Positions 39,854 to 48,108 of a stretch of DNA of 64,000 nt are shown one piece after another; within the stretch, counting starts at the first letter, position 1; every line of letters starts with the position of its first letter. The translations under genes and the position numbers were made by a program. Below the pieces are notes generated by a model that had not been told where the DNA came from, searched no databases, and was given only the letters and a program-made list of their open reading frames with translations. This DNA comes from Ancylobacter gelatini (GTDB taxonomy: Bacteria > Pseudomonadota > Alphaproteobacteria > Rhizobiales > Xanthobacteraceae): contig NZ_JAKVIL010000003.1 of the NCBI RefSeq assembly GCF_022601675.1, positions 248,001-312,000 on the forward strand, written 5' to 3'.

Positions 39854-40363
39854 ATGAACTGGACGGATGAACGCGTCGAGTTGCTGAAGAAACTCTGGTC
39901 CGAGGGGCTTTCCGCGAGCCAGATTGCGGCGGAGCTCGGAGGCGTGACCCGCAATGCCGTCATCGGCAAGGTTCATCGCCTCGGCCTGTCGGGGCGTGCC
40001 AAGGCCGTCGCCGCTCCTGCTCCGCGTCCCCGCAAGCCGCGTCCCAGCGCGCCGACCGCGGTGCCGGCCCGCCCGGCCGTGCACGGCAATGCCGCGCTGG
40101 CAACGGTGGTGCGTGCGGTCGCCGAGCCCGAGCCCGAGGAAGTTGCCGATCCGGTCGCCAATGTCATTCCCATGGCCGACCGCTGCACCATTCTGGACCT
40201 GACCGAATTCACCTGCCGCTGGCCGGTGGGCGATCCCGGCAAGCAGGATTTCTTCTATTGCGGCAGCCGTACGAAGACCGGACTGCCCTATTGTGCCTAT
40301 CACGCGCGCATCGCCTATCAGCCGGTTCAGGATCGCCGCCGCGACCGTCGCGCGGTGCGCTGA
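39854..40363 (+). CDS. gcrA: cell-cycle regulator GcrA
   Basis: A 169-residue alphaproteobacterial regulator that binds sigma-70 holoenzyme and methylated GANTC promoters. The N-terminal DNA-binding domain MNWTDERVELLKKLWSEGLS, QIAAELGGVTRNAVIGKVHR is nearly invariant in the family. A Pro/Ala/Arg linker follows (about 50-125), then the sigma-interacting C-terminal domain CTILDLTEFTCRWPVGDPG and FFYCGSRTKTGLPYCAYHAR. GGAGGCACGGCA precedes the ATG. Confidence 0.95.
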   Translation: MNWTDERVELLKKLWSEGLSASQIAAELGGVTRNAVIGKVHRLGLSGRAKAVAAPAPRPRKPRPSAPTAVPARPAVHGNAALATVVRAVAEPEPEEVADPVANVIPMADRCTILDLTEFTCRWPVGDPGKQDFFYCGSRTKTGLPYCAYHARIAYQPVQDRRRDRRAVR

Positions 40364-40442
40364 GCGCATCGCCCAAATCCCAGGCTGGCGCTGGCGGCGC
40401 GGTGCGTCATAGTGGGGCGTGAACCGTCATTCCGGACCGCCC

Positions 40443-41222
40443 ATGCTGTTTCGTGCCCTCCAGTCCTCGCGCAAGACACCGGCCGAGCCGGAGCCCCGCT
40501 CCTTCACGCTGCGACTGACGCAGGAGGATGTGGTTGTCACCCTGCGCCGCAATGCCCGTGCCCGCCGCTATACGCTCCGGGTGCGCGCGGCCACCCGCGA
40601 TATCGTTCTGACGCTGCCGGCCAATGGCCGACTGAAGGAAGCGTTGGATTTCGCCCGCCGGCATGTCGGCTGGATCGAGACCCGTCTCGCCCGCCTGCCG
40701 GACGAGGTGCCGTTTGCGGCGGGCGCGGTATTTCCCCTGCGCGGTACGCCCCATCGCATCCAGCACATGCCCGGCGCGCGCGGCACGGTGTGGCCGGCCC
40801 ACGACGAGGCCGGTGCTTCGGTGCTGTGCGTAGCTGGTGATGCGCCACATCTTCCTCGGCGAGTGGAGGACTATCTCAAACGCGAGGCGCGCCGCGACCT
40901 CATCGAAGCCACGCATCGCCATGCGCGTGCGCTCGGTGTGACGATCACCCGCGTGACGCTGCGCGACACGGCGAGCCGCTGGGGCTCGTGCTCCTCGACC
41001 GGGGCGCTGTCCTTCTCGTGGCGGCTGATCTTCACCCCTCCCTTCGTGCTGGATTATCTCGCGGCCCATGAGGTCGCGCATCGACGGGAGATGAACCACG
41101 GGCCGCGCTTCTGGCGCACCGTCGACCTGCTATTTCCTGAGCGCGAGCGGGCGGAGAACTGGCTCAAGCGCCACGGCCCGGAGCTTCACCGCTATGGCGC
41201 GGCGGGCGACGCGGAAGCCTGA
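40443..41222 (+). CDS. YgjP-like metallopeptidase domain protein
   Basis: A 259-residue protein of the DUF45/WLM-like metal-dependent hydrolase family. The zinc motif is AAHEVAHRREMNHGPRFW (HExxH plus a downstream His), with TLRDTASRWGSCSSTGALSF before it, typical of YgjP. The physiological target is unknown. An in-frame GTG eight codons earlier (giving NRHSGPP) is an alternative start. It is convergent with the PBP gene 8 bp later. Confidence 0.87.
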   Translation: MLFRALQSSRKTPAEPEPRSFTLRLTQEDVVVTLRRNARARRYTLRVRAATRDIVLTLPANGRLKEALDFARRHVGWIETRLARLPDEVPFAAGAVFPLRGTPHRIQHMPGARGTVWPAHDEAGASVLCVAGDAPHLPRRVEDYLKREARRDLIEATHRHARALGVTITRVTLRDTASRWGSCSSTGALSFSWRLIFTPPFVLDYLAAHEVAHRREMNHGPRFWRTVDLLFPERERAENWLKRHGPELHRYGAAGDAEA

Positions 41223-41230
41223 ACGAGCGC

Positions 41231-43393
41231 TCAGTTTCGTCCGAACAGTTTATCGATCAGCCAATTGTCAAGCGTCGCCGGTTTGCTGGCGGGCGGTTGT
41301 GGGCCGCCGGTCACAACAGGGTCTTCCGGTACGTCGCCGGGCGGCAGCGCGCCGGGCGCGGGATTGCCGGCGCCGGTGCCGGGCAGAGGGGCAACCGGCA
41401 GGCCGTTGTGGGCCGCCTTCATCACCTGGCTCCAGATTTCTACCGGCAGGCCGGAGCCGCCGGCCTTCTTGGTCGGTGAGGAATCATCATTGCCCAGCCA
41501 GACGCCGGTGACGAAGCGGCCCGTGTAGCCGACGAACCAGGCGTCCCGGTAATCCTGGCTGGTGCCCGTCTTGCCCGCCGCCGGCCAGCCCGGAAGGTCG
41601 GCGCGGCGCGCGGTGCCGGTGAGCAGCGTCTGCTGCATCATGCTGTTCATCATCGCCACATGCGGCGGGGCCATGACCATGCCGCGGCTGGGGGAGGCGT
41701 AGGAATACAGTATCTTGCCGGAGCCATCGCGCACCCGCTCGATGACATGGGGCGTGATGCCGATGCCGCCATTGGCGAACGGCGCGTAGGCGCTGGCGAG
41801 TTCAAGAACGGACACTTCCGAGGTTCCGAGGGCAATCGAGGCATTGGGTTCCAGCTTGGAGGCGATGCCGAGCCGATGCGCGGTCTTGATCACCTCGGCG
41901 GGCCCGACCTCCAGCGCCAGGCGCACCGCTACCGTATTGAGCGACAGGGCGAGCGCGGTACGCAGGTCCACCGGGCCGCGATACTCCTTCGAGAAATTCT
42001 CCGGCCGCCAGCCCTTGATCTGAACCGGCGCGTCTTCGCGCACGGTTTCCGGCGTGAGCCCGCGCTCCATGGCGGTGAGATAGACGAAAGGCTTGAAGGC
42101 GGAGCCGGGCTGGCGCCGGGCGCTGACCGCGCGATTATACTGGCTTTCCTCATAGGAGCGCCCGCCTACAAGCGCGCGCACGCCGCCATCGGTATCGAGG
42201 ACAACGAGAGCGCCCTGCTCGACGCCAAGCTTCTTGCCGCTCTTGGCCAGCGCGTCCTTGAGCGCCTTGTCAGCTACCGCCTGTAGCGCGGGATCAATGG
42301 TGGTCTGCACCACGACGTCCTGCGTGATCGGACCGATCAGGGTTTTCAACTGTTCGCTCACCCAGTCGGCGGCATAGCCGGACGGGTCGACGCCGGCATT
42401 CTTGGCGACGACGGCCGGGCGCGACAGGGCGAGCTTCTCCATGTCGGCGGTGATGAAGCCTGCGTCTTCCATCGCCGCCAGCACGATTTCGGCCCGGGCT
42501 TGCGCGCCTTCCAGATTGCGTGTCGGGGCGAGCGAGGAGGGCGACTTGACGAGACCGGCGAGCATCGCAGCCTCCGGGAGCGTGACCGCCCGCGCGGACT
42601 TGCCGAAATAGCGCTGCGCGGCGGCCTCGACTCCATAGGCGCCCGCGCCGAAATAGACGCGGTTCATGTAGAGCTCGAGAATCTCGTTCTTGGTATATTT
42701 GGTCTCCAGCCACAGCGAGAGCACCAACTCCTGAACCTTGCGCGACAGCGAGCGTTCAGGCGTCAGGAACAGGTTCTTGGCGAGCTGCTGAGTAAGGGTG
42801 GAGCCGCCTTGCAGCCGTCCGGTGGTCAGGTTCACGAAGACCGCGCGGGCGAGGCCGATCGGGTCGAGCCCGAAATGTTCGTAAAAGCGCCGGTCCTCGA
42901 TCGCAACGAAGGCCTGAGGCAGATAGGGCGGCAGCGCCCGCAGCGGTATTGAACTCCCGCGCATCTCGCCGCGCGTGGCGATGGTCTTGCCGTCAGCACC
43001 CTGGATGATCACCGTGGGCGGACGCTCGGGAACCGCGAGGTTCTGGATCGGCGGAAGCTGGTTCGCCTCATAAGCAACGAATCCGACGAGCCCGATCAGC
43101 GCCCAGATACCAAGCACCACGCCCCAGTAGAACAGCCGGCCGAGCAGGCCTCGGCGAGCGCCCCTGCGCTGACGTGGCGGCCGGTCAGGGTCGGAAGCCC
43201 TGCCGCGCACAGCCGATTTGGCGGAGCGGGTCTTGCTTGAACCGGGTTTGCCCCCCGTTTTACCACTGGTGCGGGCATGGCTGGAGTCAGCCAGGGTCGG
43301 ACGGTCGTCCGCGCTGAGGCGCAGATCGCCGAAACCGGCCGGCGCACCTAGCACCGGCTCGCGCCGCTCCATGTGGTTCTTGCGTCCGAACAT
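41231..43393 (-). CDS. penicillin-binding protein 1A (transglycosylase/transpeptidase)
   Basis: Bifunctional peptidoglycan synthase, 720 residues. A basic, Ser/Arg-rich cytoplasmic tail is followed by a helix at about 86-109. The glycosyltransferase domain has AIEDRRFYEHFGLDP from about 165 and the GGSTLTQQLAKNLFL motif. The transpeptidase has the active Ser in RQPGSAFKPFVYL, then SLN and AGKTGTSQDYRDAWFVGYT. A Pro/Gly-rich tail precedes the end. AAGGGA precedes the ATG. A CtrA box stands 49-63 bp upstream, tying it to the cell cycle. Confidence 0.94.
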   Translation of the reverse strand: MFGRKNHMERREPVLGAPAGFGDLRLSADDRPTLADSSHARTSGKTGGKPGSSKTRSAKSAVRGRASDPDRPPRQRRGARRGLLGRLFYWGVVLGIWALIGLVGFVAYEANQLPPIQNLAVPERPPTVIIQGADGKTIATRGEMRGSSIPLRALPPYLPQAFVAIEDRRFYEHFGLDPIGLARAVFVNLTTGRLQGGSTLTQQLAKNLFLTPERSLSRKVQELVLSLWLETKYTKNEILELYMNRVYFGAGAYGVEAAAQRYFGKSARAVTLPEAAMLAGLVKSPSSLAPTRNLEGAQARAEIVLAAMEDAGFITADMEKLALSRPAVVAKNAGVDPSGYAADWVSEQLKTLIGPITQDVVVQTTIDPALQAVADKALKDALAKSGKKLGVEQGALVVLDTDGGVRALVGGRSYEESQYNRAVSARRQPGSAFKPFVYLTAMERGLTPETVREDAPVQIKGWRPENFSKEYRGPVDLRTALALSLNTVAVRLALEVGPAEVIKTAHRLGIASKLEPNASIALGTSEVSVLELASAYAPFANGGIGITPHVIERVRDGSGKILYSYASPSRGMVMAPPHVAMMNSMMQQTLLTGTARRADLPGWPAAGKTGTSQDYRDAWFVGYTGRFVTGVWLGNDDSSPTKKAGGSGLPVEIWSQVMKAAHNGLPVAPLPGTGAGNPAPGALPPGDVPEDPVVTGGPQPPASKPATLDNWLIDKLFGRN

Positions 43394-43779
43394 GCGTCCC
43401 TTGCCCCGATCGGCCGGTAAACGAACTCTAAATCAGGGCTTTTAAAGGGGTGTTAAGGGGAGAGATTGCGGCGGCGCGTCATCCCTTCGCACATGGAGGA
43501 ATAGTACTGGGCGGCCCAAAGTCGCGGTTCATTGTCGATATATTGTGATTATGCGATGCTTAGGTCGGTGGGTGGTCAGATTTCCTCAGTTCTGGTTTTA
43601 CGATCGACTTCATGGAATGAAGTTTACAGGGTCGTTCGTTGGCAAATTGATGACAAGCCCGGCTGGCGCAGGCGGGTCCGTACCGAGATAGCCACCGGTC
43701 CGTGCCGACCCGCTGGTCAAGGGAATTCGACCGTCTCGCCATCAACGAGCATCGCCATTCGGTGCTCGGCCGATACTGA
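43394..43779. other. gene-free region between PBP1A and glnD
   Basis: 386 bp, less GC-rich than the genes on either side. It contains the CtrA box near its left end and the terminator region of glnD near its right end; I found no convincing gene or terminator hairpin. Confidence 0.5.
43442..43456 (-). promoter_or_regulatory. full CtrA box upstream of PBP1A
   Basis: TTAA at 43442-43445 and TTAA at 43453-43456 are separated by exactly 7 bp, matching TTAA-N7-TTAA; on the gene's strand it begins TTAAC as in the extended consensus. It lies 49-63 bp before the start codon. Binding is inferred from motif and position. Confidence 0.65.
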
Positions 43780-46575
43780 TCAGGCCGCGTGCGCCTCGTC
43801 ATCGGCGTCCAGCACCTGCAGCAGGGCACGGCGGATCGTCGAATGCCGGGCCGCTCCCATCAGCTTCGCGCCCATCAGGTCGGTGACATAGAACACGTCC
43901 ACCGCCCGCTCGCCAAAGGTGGCGACATGGGCCGAGGCGATGTTGAGGTTGAGCCGCGAGAGCGCCTGTGTCAGCCCGTAGAGCAGGCCCGGTCGGTCGA
44001 GGCCGGAGACCTCCACCACGGTGTGGCGGTTGGACCAGGAGTTGTTGAGCGTGACTTCCGGTTCCACCGTGAAGGCTCGTGGGCGTTTCGGAATTTTCTT
44101 CGCCACCACTTCCGGCAGGCGGATCTCGCCCGAAAGCGATTTCTCGATCGCCGAGGCGATGCGACCGGCACGGCGCAATTCGTCGGCATCCTGCTCGAAG
44201 GCACGGGTCAGCGAGATGGTGTCGAGCGCGCGTCCGTCGGTGGTGGTGTTGATCTGGGCGTCGACGATATTGGCGCCGGCCGCCGCGCAGGCGCCCGCGA
44301 TCACCGCCAGCAGCTTGGGGTGGTCCGGGGCGAACACGGTAAGCTCGGTGATGCCGCGCTCGGGGTCGGTCTTGGATGCGGTGGCGAGCGCCTGCCCGTT
44401 GTCCTCTGCCGCCAGGATGAACTCGGCATGAGCGAGCTTGTGCTCGAGGTCGACGCGCAGCCAGTAGCTGGGATAGAGCCGCGCCATATAGGCTTCCAGT
44501 TCCTCGCTGGCGCGATCGCCCACCGCGGCGCGGAACTCGGCCTGTGCGCGCGCCACGCGCTGGTTGCGATTGCTCTCCGAGAAGCCACCCGTCACCACCG
44601 GCTCGGTCTCGTAATAGAGTGTGCGCAGCAACTGGGACTTCCAGTTGTTCCACACGCCCGGCCCGACGGCGCGGATATCGGCGGTGGTGAGGATCAGCAG
44701 CAGCTTCATCCGTTCGAGATTCTGCACAACCGCGCCGAAATTCTCGATGGTCTTGCGATCCGAGAGGTCGCGCGACTGGGCGATGGTGGACATGGTGAGG
44801 TGCTGTTCGATCAGCCAGGCGACCGTGTCGGTATCGACGGCGTTCAGCCCGAAGCGCGGGCACAGCTTGCGGGCGACGCGGGCGCCGGCGATCGAATGGT
44901 CCTCCGGCCGGCCCTTGGCAATGTCGTGCAGGAACACGGCGACATAGAGCAATTGCCGGTTCTTGATCTGCGCCATCAATTCGTTGGCGATGCCATAATC
45001 GGGCCGGTCGCCGCGCTCGATCTCGGAGAGCACCCCGATCGAGCGGATGAGATGTTCGTCCACCGTGTATGAGTGGTACATGTTGAACTGCATCATCGCG
45101 ACGATGCGGCCGAATTCTCGCACGAACCGCCCGAGCACGCCGGTCTCGTTCATACGCCGCAGCACGATCTCCGGCGTGTTGCGCGAGCACAGGATATCGA
45201 GGAACAGCCGGTTGGCCTCGGGATTGTCCCGCACCTTGGCGTCGATGAGCTTGAGCGAGCGGGTGGCGAGGCGCATCGCGTCCGGGTGGAAGGCCAGCCC
45301 GTGCTTTCCGGCGAGGTGGAAGATGCGCACGAGGTTCACCGGGTCGCGGTCGAACACCGCGTTGTCGGCGACATTGATCCGGTCATTGTCGACGATGAAG
45401 TCCGCGCTCTCCTTCAGCGTGCGGCGGGGCGAGCGGCGCAGCCGGTTGATCATGCGGTTGAGCCGGGGGACTGGCTTGTCGTGGCGCTCTTCCAGCGCGG
45501 CCGAGACGATGGCGGTCAGGTCGCCGACATCCTTTGCCACGAGGAAATAGTGCTTCATGAAGCGCTCGACGTCCTTCAGCCCCGGATGTTCGGTATAACC
45601 GAGCCGCTCGGCCATCTCGCGCTGCAGGTCGAAGGAGAGCCTCTCCTCGGCCTTGCCCGTGAGGAAGTGCAGGTGGCAGCGCACGGACCAGAGGAAATCC
45701 TCGCAGCGGCGGAATTCCTTGGCTTCTTCCCCCGTGAACACGCCTTTGGCCACGAGGTCACGGGTCTCGCGCACGCGGTAGACATATTTGGCGATCCAGA
45801 ACAGCGTGTGCAGGTCGCGCAAGCCACCCTTGCCGTCCTTGACGTTGGGCTCGACCAAATAGCGCGACTGGCCGGCGCGCTTGAGCCGGTCCTCGCGCTC
45901 GGCAAGCTTGGCGGTGACGAACTCGACGGCCGTGCCCTCGACTACCTCGGTGTCGAAGCGTCTGTTGAGTTCATCGAACAGCGCCTTCTCGCCGAGCAGC
46001 AGCCGGGCTTCCAGCAGCGAGGTGCGGATCGTCATGTCCGCGCGCGCCTGCCGGATGCACTCGTCCACCGAGCGTGTGGCGTGGCCAACCTTCAGCCCCA
46101 TGTCCCACAGCACGTAAAGCACCGCCTCGGCGACGCTCTCCCCCCATGCGGTCTGCTTGTAGGGCAGCAGGAACAGGATGTCGGTGTCGGACCCCGGCGC
46201 CATCAGTCCGCGACCGTATCCGCCCACCGCAACAATCGCCATGCGTTCGGCGGTGGAGGGGTTGTCCGAGGGATAAAGATGGCTCACGACTAGTTCGTAG
46301 ACCAACAGGATGATCTCGTCCTGAAGCCGAGACAGGCGCTCGGCACAGCGCCGCCCCGAACCGTCTTGCATCAGCCAGCGTTCGGCCGTGGCGTGGCCGT
46401 GCACATAGGCGGCCTTGAGCCGCTTGGCGAGCGCCGCCCGCAGTTCGATCTCTCGTCCGGCCTTGGCCTCGCCCAGCACCGTCTTCGCCAATGTGGCGAG
46501 TTCGGTACGCATGGCGTGAATGTCGAGCAGATCCTTGAAAGGATGGTCGGTGCGACGGGAGCGGGATTCGATCAT
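43780..46575 (-). CDS. glnD: PII uridylyltransferase / uridylyl-removing enzyme
   Basis: Glutamine sensor that modifies PII proteins, 931 residues. The nucleotidyltransferase domain has VGGYGRGLMAPGSDTDILFL near residue 117; an HD domain includes YVAVFLHDIAKGRPEDHS; two ACT domains close the protein (LTVFAPDHPKLLAVIAGACA and VEVSGLDRPGLLYGLTQALS). All are in the usual order and length. It is single, with PBP1A next on the same strand after a long gap. Confidence 0.96.
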   Translation of the reverse strand: MIESRSRRTDHPFKDLLDIHAMRTELATLAKTVLGEAKAGREIELRAALAKRLKAAYVHGHATAERWLMQDGSGRRCAERLSRLQDEIILLVYELVVSHLYPSDNPSTAERMAIVAVGGYGRGLMAPGSDTDILFLLPYKQTAWGESVAEAVLYVLWDMGLKVGHATRSVDECIRQARADMTIRTSLLEARLLLGEKALFDELNRRFDTEVVEGTAVEFVTAKLAEREDRLKRAGQSRYLVEPNVKDGKGGLRDLHTLFWIAKYVYRVRETRDLVAKGVFTGEEAKEFRRCEDFLWSVRCHLHFLTGKAEERLSFDLQREMAERLGYTEHPGLKDVERFMKHYFLVAKDVGDLTAIVSAALEERHDKPVPRLNRMINRLRRSPRRTLKESADFIVDNDRINVADNAVFDRDPVNLVRIFHLAGKHGLAFHPDAMRLATRSLKLIDAKVRDNPEANRLFLDILCSRNTPEIVLRRMNETGVLGRFVREFGRIVAMMQFNMYHSYTVDEHLIRSIGVLSEIERGDRPDYGIANELMAQIKNRQLLYVAVFLHDIAKGRPEDHSIAGARVARKLCPRFGLNAVDTDTVAWLIEQHLTMSTIAQSRDLSDRKTIENFGAVVQNLERMKLLLILTTADIRAVGPGVWNNWKSQLLRTLYYETEPVVTGGFSESNRNQRVARAQAEFRAAVGDRASEELEAYMARLYPSYWLRVDLEHKLAHAEFILAAEDNGQALATASKTDPERGITELTVFAPDHPKLLAVIAGACAAAGANIVDAQINTTTDGRALDTISLTRAFEQDADELRRAGRIASAIEKSLSGEIRLPEVVAKKIPKRPRAFTVEPEVTLNNSWSNRHTVVEVSGLDRPGLLYGLTQALSRLNLNIASAHVATFGERAVDVFYVTDLMGAKLMGAARHSTIRRALLQVLDADDEAHAA

Positions 46576-46694
46576 GGCAGGATCCGACTGGACAGGCCTT
46601 CCGCTTTAGCCGATCCCGCCCGCCACGTCATCGTGCACTGCGCCCTTATCACGTCGTTCCGGCCGCAGGGGCGGGGACAGGTGCCCAAACGCGA

Positions 46695-46720
46695 CATGCC
46701 CGGCGGTGAGGCCGGGCATG
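46695..46720. terminator. hairpin upstream of glnD
   Basis: CATGCCCGGC and GCCGGGCATG pair perfectly over 10 bp around GGTGAG. The flanks have no run of T. It could end the PRC-barrel transcript or be a dispersed palindrome. Confidence 0.5.
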
Positions 46721-46767
46721 CGGGACGTTTCGGAGGCTAGGCGCGTTGCCTATAGCTGGTACCAACT

Positions 46768-46792
46768 CTGTCGGGTCACATGAACCCGACAG
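46768..46792 (-). terminator. hairpin just after the PRC-barrel gene
   Basis: CTGTCGGGT and ACCCGACAG form a perfect 9-bp stem with a 7-nt loop, 7 bp after the stop codon. No T-run follows, so intrinsic termination is only moderately supported. Confidence 0.55.
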
Positions 46793-46799
46793 CTCGGAT

Positions 46800-47354
46800 T
46801 CACTGGGTCTTCGGCGCGGTCGACGCGTTGGAGTCGCGCGCCTGTTCCAGGGTCTGGAATTCCGGCGCCGCGTTCAGCTCTTCCTTGGTCAGGGCGACCA
46901 CGATCTTCTCGCCGCCATCCGTCGGGGTCGCGGTCAGCGAGTCGAACGACACCGCTACCGGCTTGGCGCCGATGCCGAGGAACCCACCCACGTCGATCAC
47001 GGCGGCGAGTACGTTGCCGTCAGCGTCAACCACGGCGTCGCTGATCGAGCCGAGCTTCTCGTCGGTGGAGGTCACGACGTCCGAGCCGATCAGGTCCGAG
47101 GCCATCCACTGGCCGCTCGCCTGCGCGGAAACGAACTTCGGCGTCGCGGTCGGCGCGGTGGCGGTGCTCGGCGTGCCCGGCATCACCGAGGCCGGAGCCT
47201 GCGGCGAAGCAGCGTCAGGCGTGGCGGTACCCGGCGTGGCCGGGGCGACGGCGGGCGGGGTGGAGGTTTCGGGGTTGGCACTCTGCGCGAAGGCAACCGC
47301 CGGAGAGAGCGAGAGGGCGGCAAGAGCGGTGAGGGTCACGATCTTGTTGGTCAT
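46800..47354 (-). CDS. exported PRC-barrel domain protein
   Basis: A 184-residue protein. The N-terminus MTNKIVTLTALAALSLSPAV with AFAQS is a signal peptide cut after AFA. Residues about 25-70 are a flexible Pro/Ala/Thr linker. The PRC barrel follows (WMASDLIGSDVVTSTDEKLG, SISDAVVDADGNVLAAVIDV, GGFLGIGAKPVAVSFDSL). The shorter ATG start is used because it gives a normal signal peptide after GGGAGA. Upstream at 47419-47443 is a near-match to an EcfG promoter. Such proteins are often induced in the general stress response, but their role is unknown. Confidence 0.85.
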   Translation of the reverse strand: MTNKIVTLTALAALSLSPAVAFAQSANPETSTPPAVAPATPGTATPDAASPQAPASVMPGTPSTATAPTATPKFVSAQASGQWMASDLIGSDVVTSTDEKLGSISDAVVDADGNVLAAVIDVGGFLGIGAKPVAVSFDSLTATPTDGGEKIVVALTKEELNAAPEFQTLEQARDSNASTAPKTQ

Positions 47355-47418
47355 AGAGAATCTCCCATTTCCGTAAGGTCGGTTAAAAATCATGCGGTCA
47401 GCGACCGTCTGTCTTTAC

Positions 47419-47443
47419 AACCGCGTCCCAGCGGGAATGTTCC
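47419..47443 (-). promoter_or_regulatory. near-consensus EcfG promoter of the PRC-barrel gene
   Basis: On the minus strand GGAAC, 16 bp, then GGTT, one base off the GGAAC-N16-CGTT consensus. It ends about 65 bp before the start codon. Confidence 0.6.
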
Positions 47444-47503
47444 TGAATAATTCAACTGATCGAAGAGTATCTTAACTGTCTCGGTAGGATAGGGACTATA
47501 ATA

Positions 47504-47914
47504 CTAGTTGATGCTCTGGATCATCGAAGCGGAAGCAACACAGACGGTCAGTTCTTCCGTCGTCAGATTCGCGCGGGTAACACCGACGCTCGAGGCGCAG
47601 CCCCGCGTTGCCTGCATGGTACGGCTCGGCGTGACCGGCTCCGGCGTAGAGGACTTGGTCGCAACGGACGTATTGTGGGCACCGGCGCTGGGCGTCACCC
47701 GCAGATCGAGCCGGGCACCCTTGGCCGTACGGTCGATCGCGCTCGATTGGAACAGCGCGCCCGCCGGGGCAGCGATTGGAGCGATCGGCGCGCCGCGTCC
47801 GGTCGGGGCCGGGCTGAACGCGGTGGCGGTGAGGGGGATCGCGATGGCCATGCCGGTCAGCGTTCCCAGAAAATAGCTCGTCCCCTTGAGGGCGGCGGCA
47901 CTGAAACGAGGCAT
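47504..47914 (-). CDS. hypothetical protein with N-terminal membrane anchor or signal
   Basis: A 136-residue protein beginning MPRFSAAALKGTSYFLGTLT. Residues about 11-33 are hydrophobic (SYFLGTLTGMAIAIPLTATAF) and could be an uncleaved anchor. The rest is a low-complexity Pro/Ala/Ser/Thr chain ending with two Cys (TRGCASSVGV, LTVCVASASMIQSIN). The frame is open and the codon use is ordinary. I do not know the family. It lies between the PRC-barrel gene and the stress-response kinase. Confidence 0.6.
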   Translation of the reverse strand: MPRFSAAALKGTSYFLGTLTGMAIAIPLTATAFSPAPTGRGAPIAPIAAPAGALFQSSAIDRTAKGARLDLRVTPSAGAHNTSVATKSSTPEPVTPSRTMQATRGCASSVGVTRANLTTEELTVCVASASMIQSIN

Positions 47915-48108
47915 GTTCGCACCCTTCCGATCTCTGGCTCCTCGGCTGAACGACGCAAGCGCGCGATCCCCCGCGCGCGCACGACGAGCGTGCCTCGCGG
48001 ATTGAAAGCCGTGAGCAATGTCCAAGAAAATCACGGAACGGCGTTGCCGCCGTTGCCCGCGCCTTGGTTAATGCACGATGAAGGGATTGGTTCCCGCGTG
48101 GCGGCGTA

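Noticed and set aside
48047-48062. EcfG promoter around GGAACGGCGTT near 48050
   Set aside because: The CGTT elements stand 2 and 10 bases after GGAAC, not 16-17.
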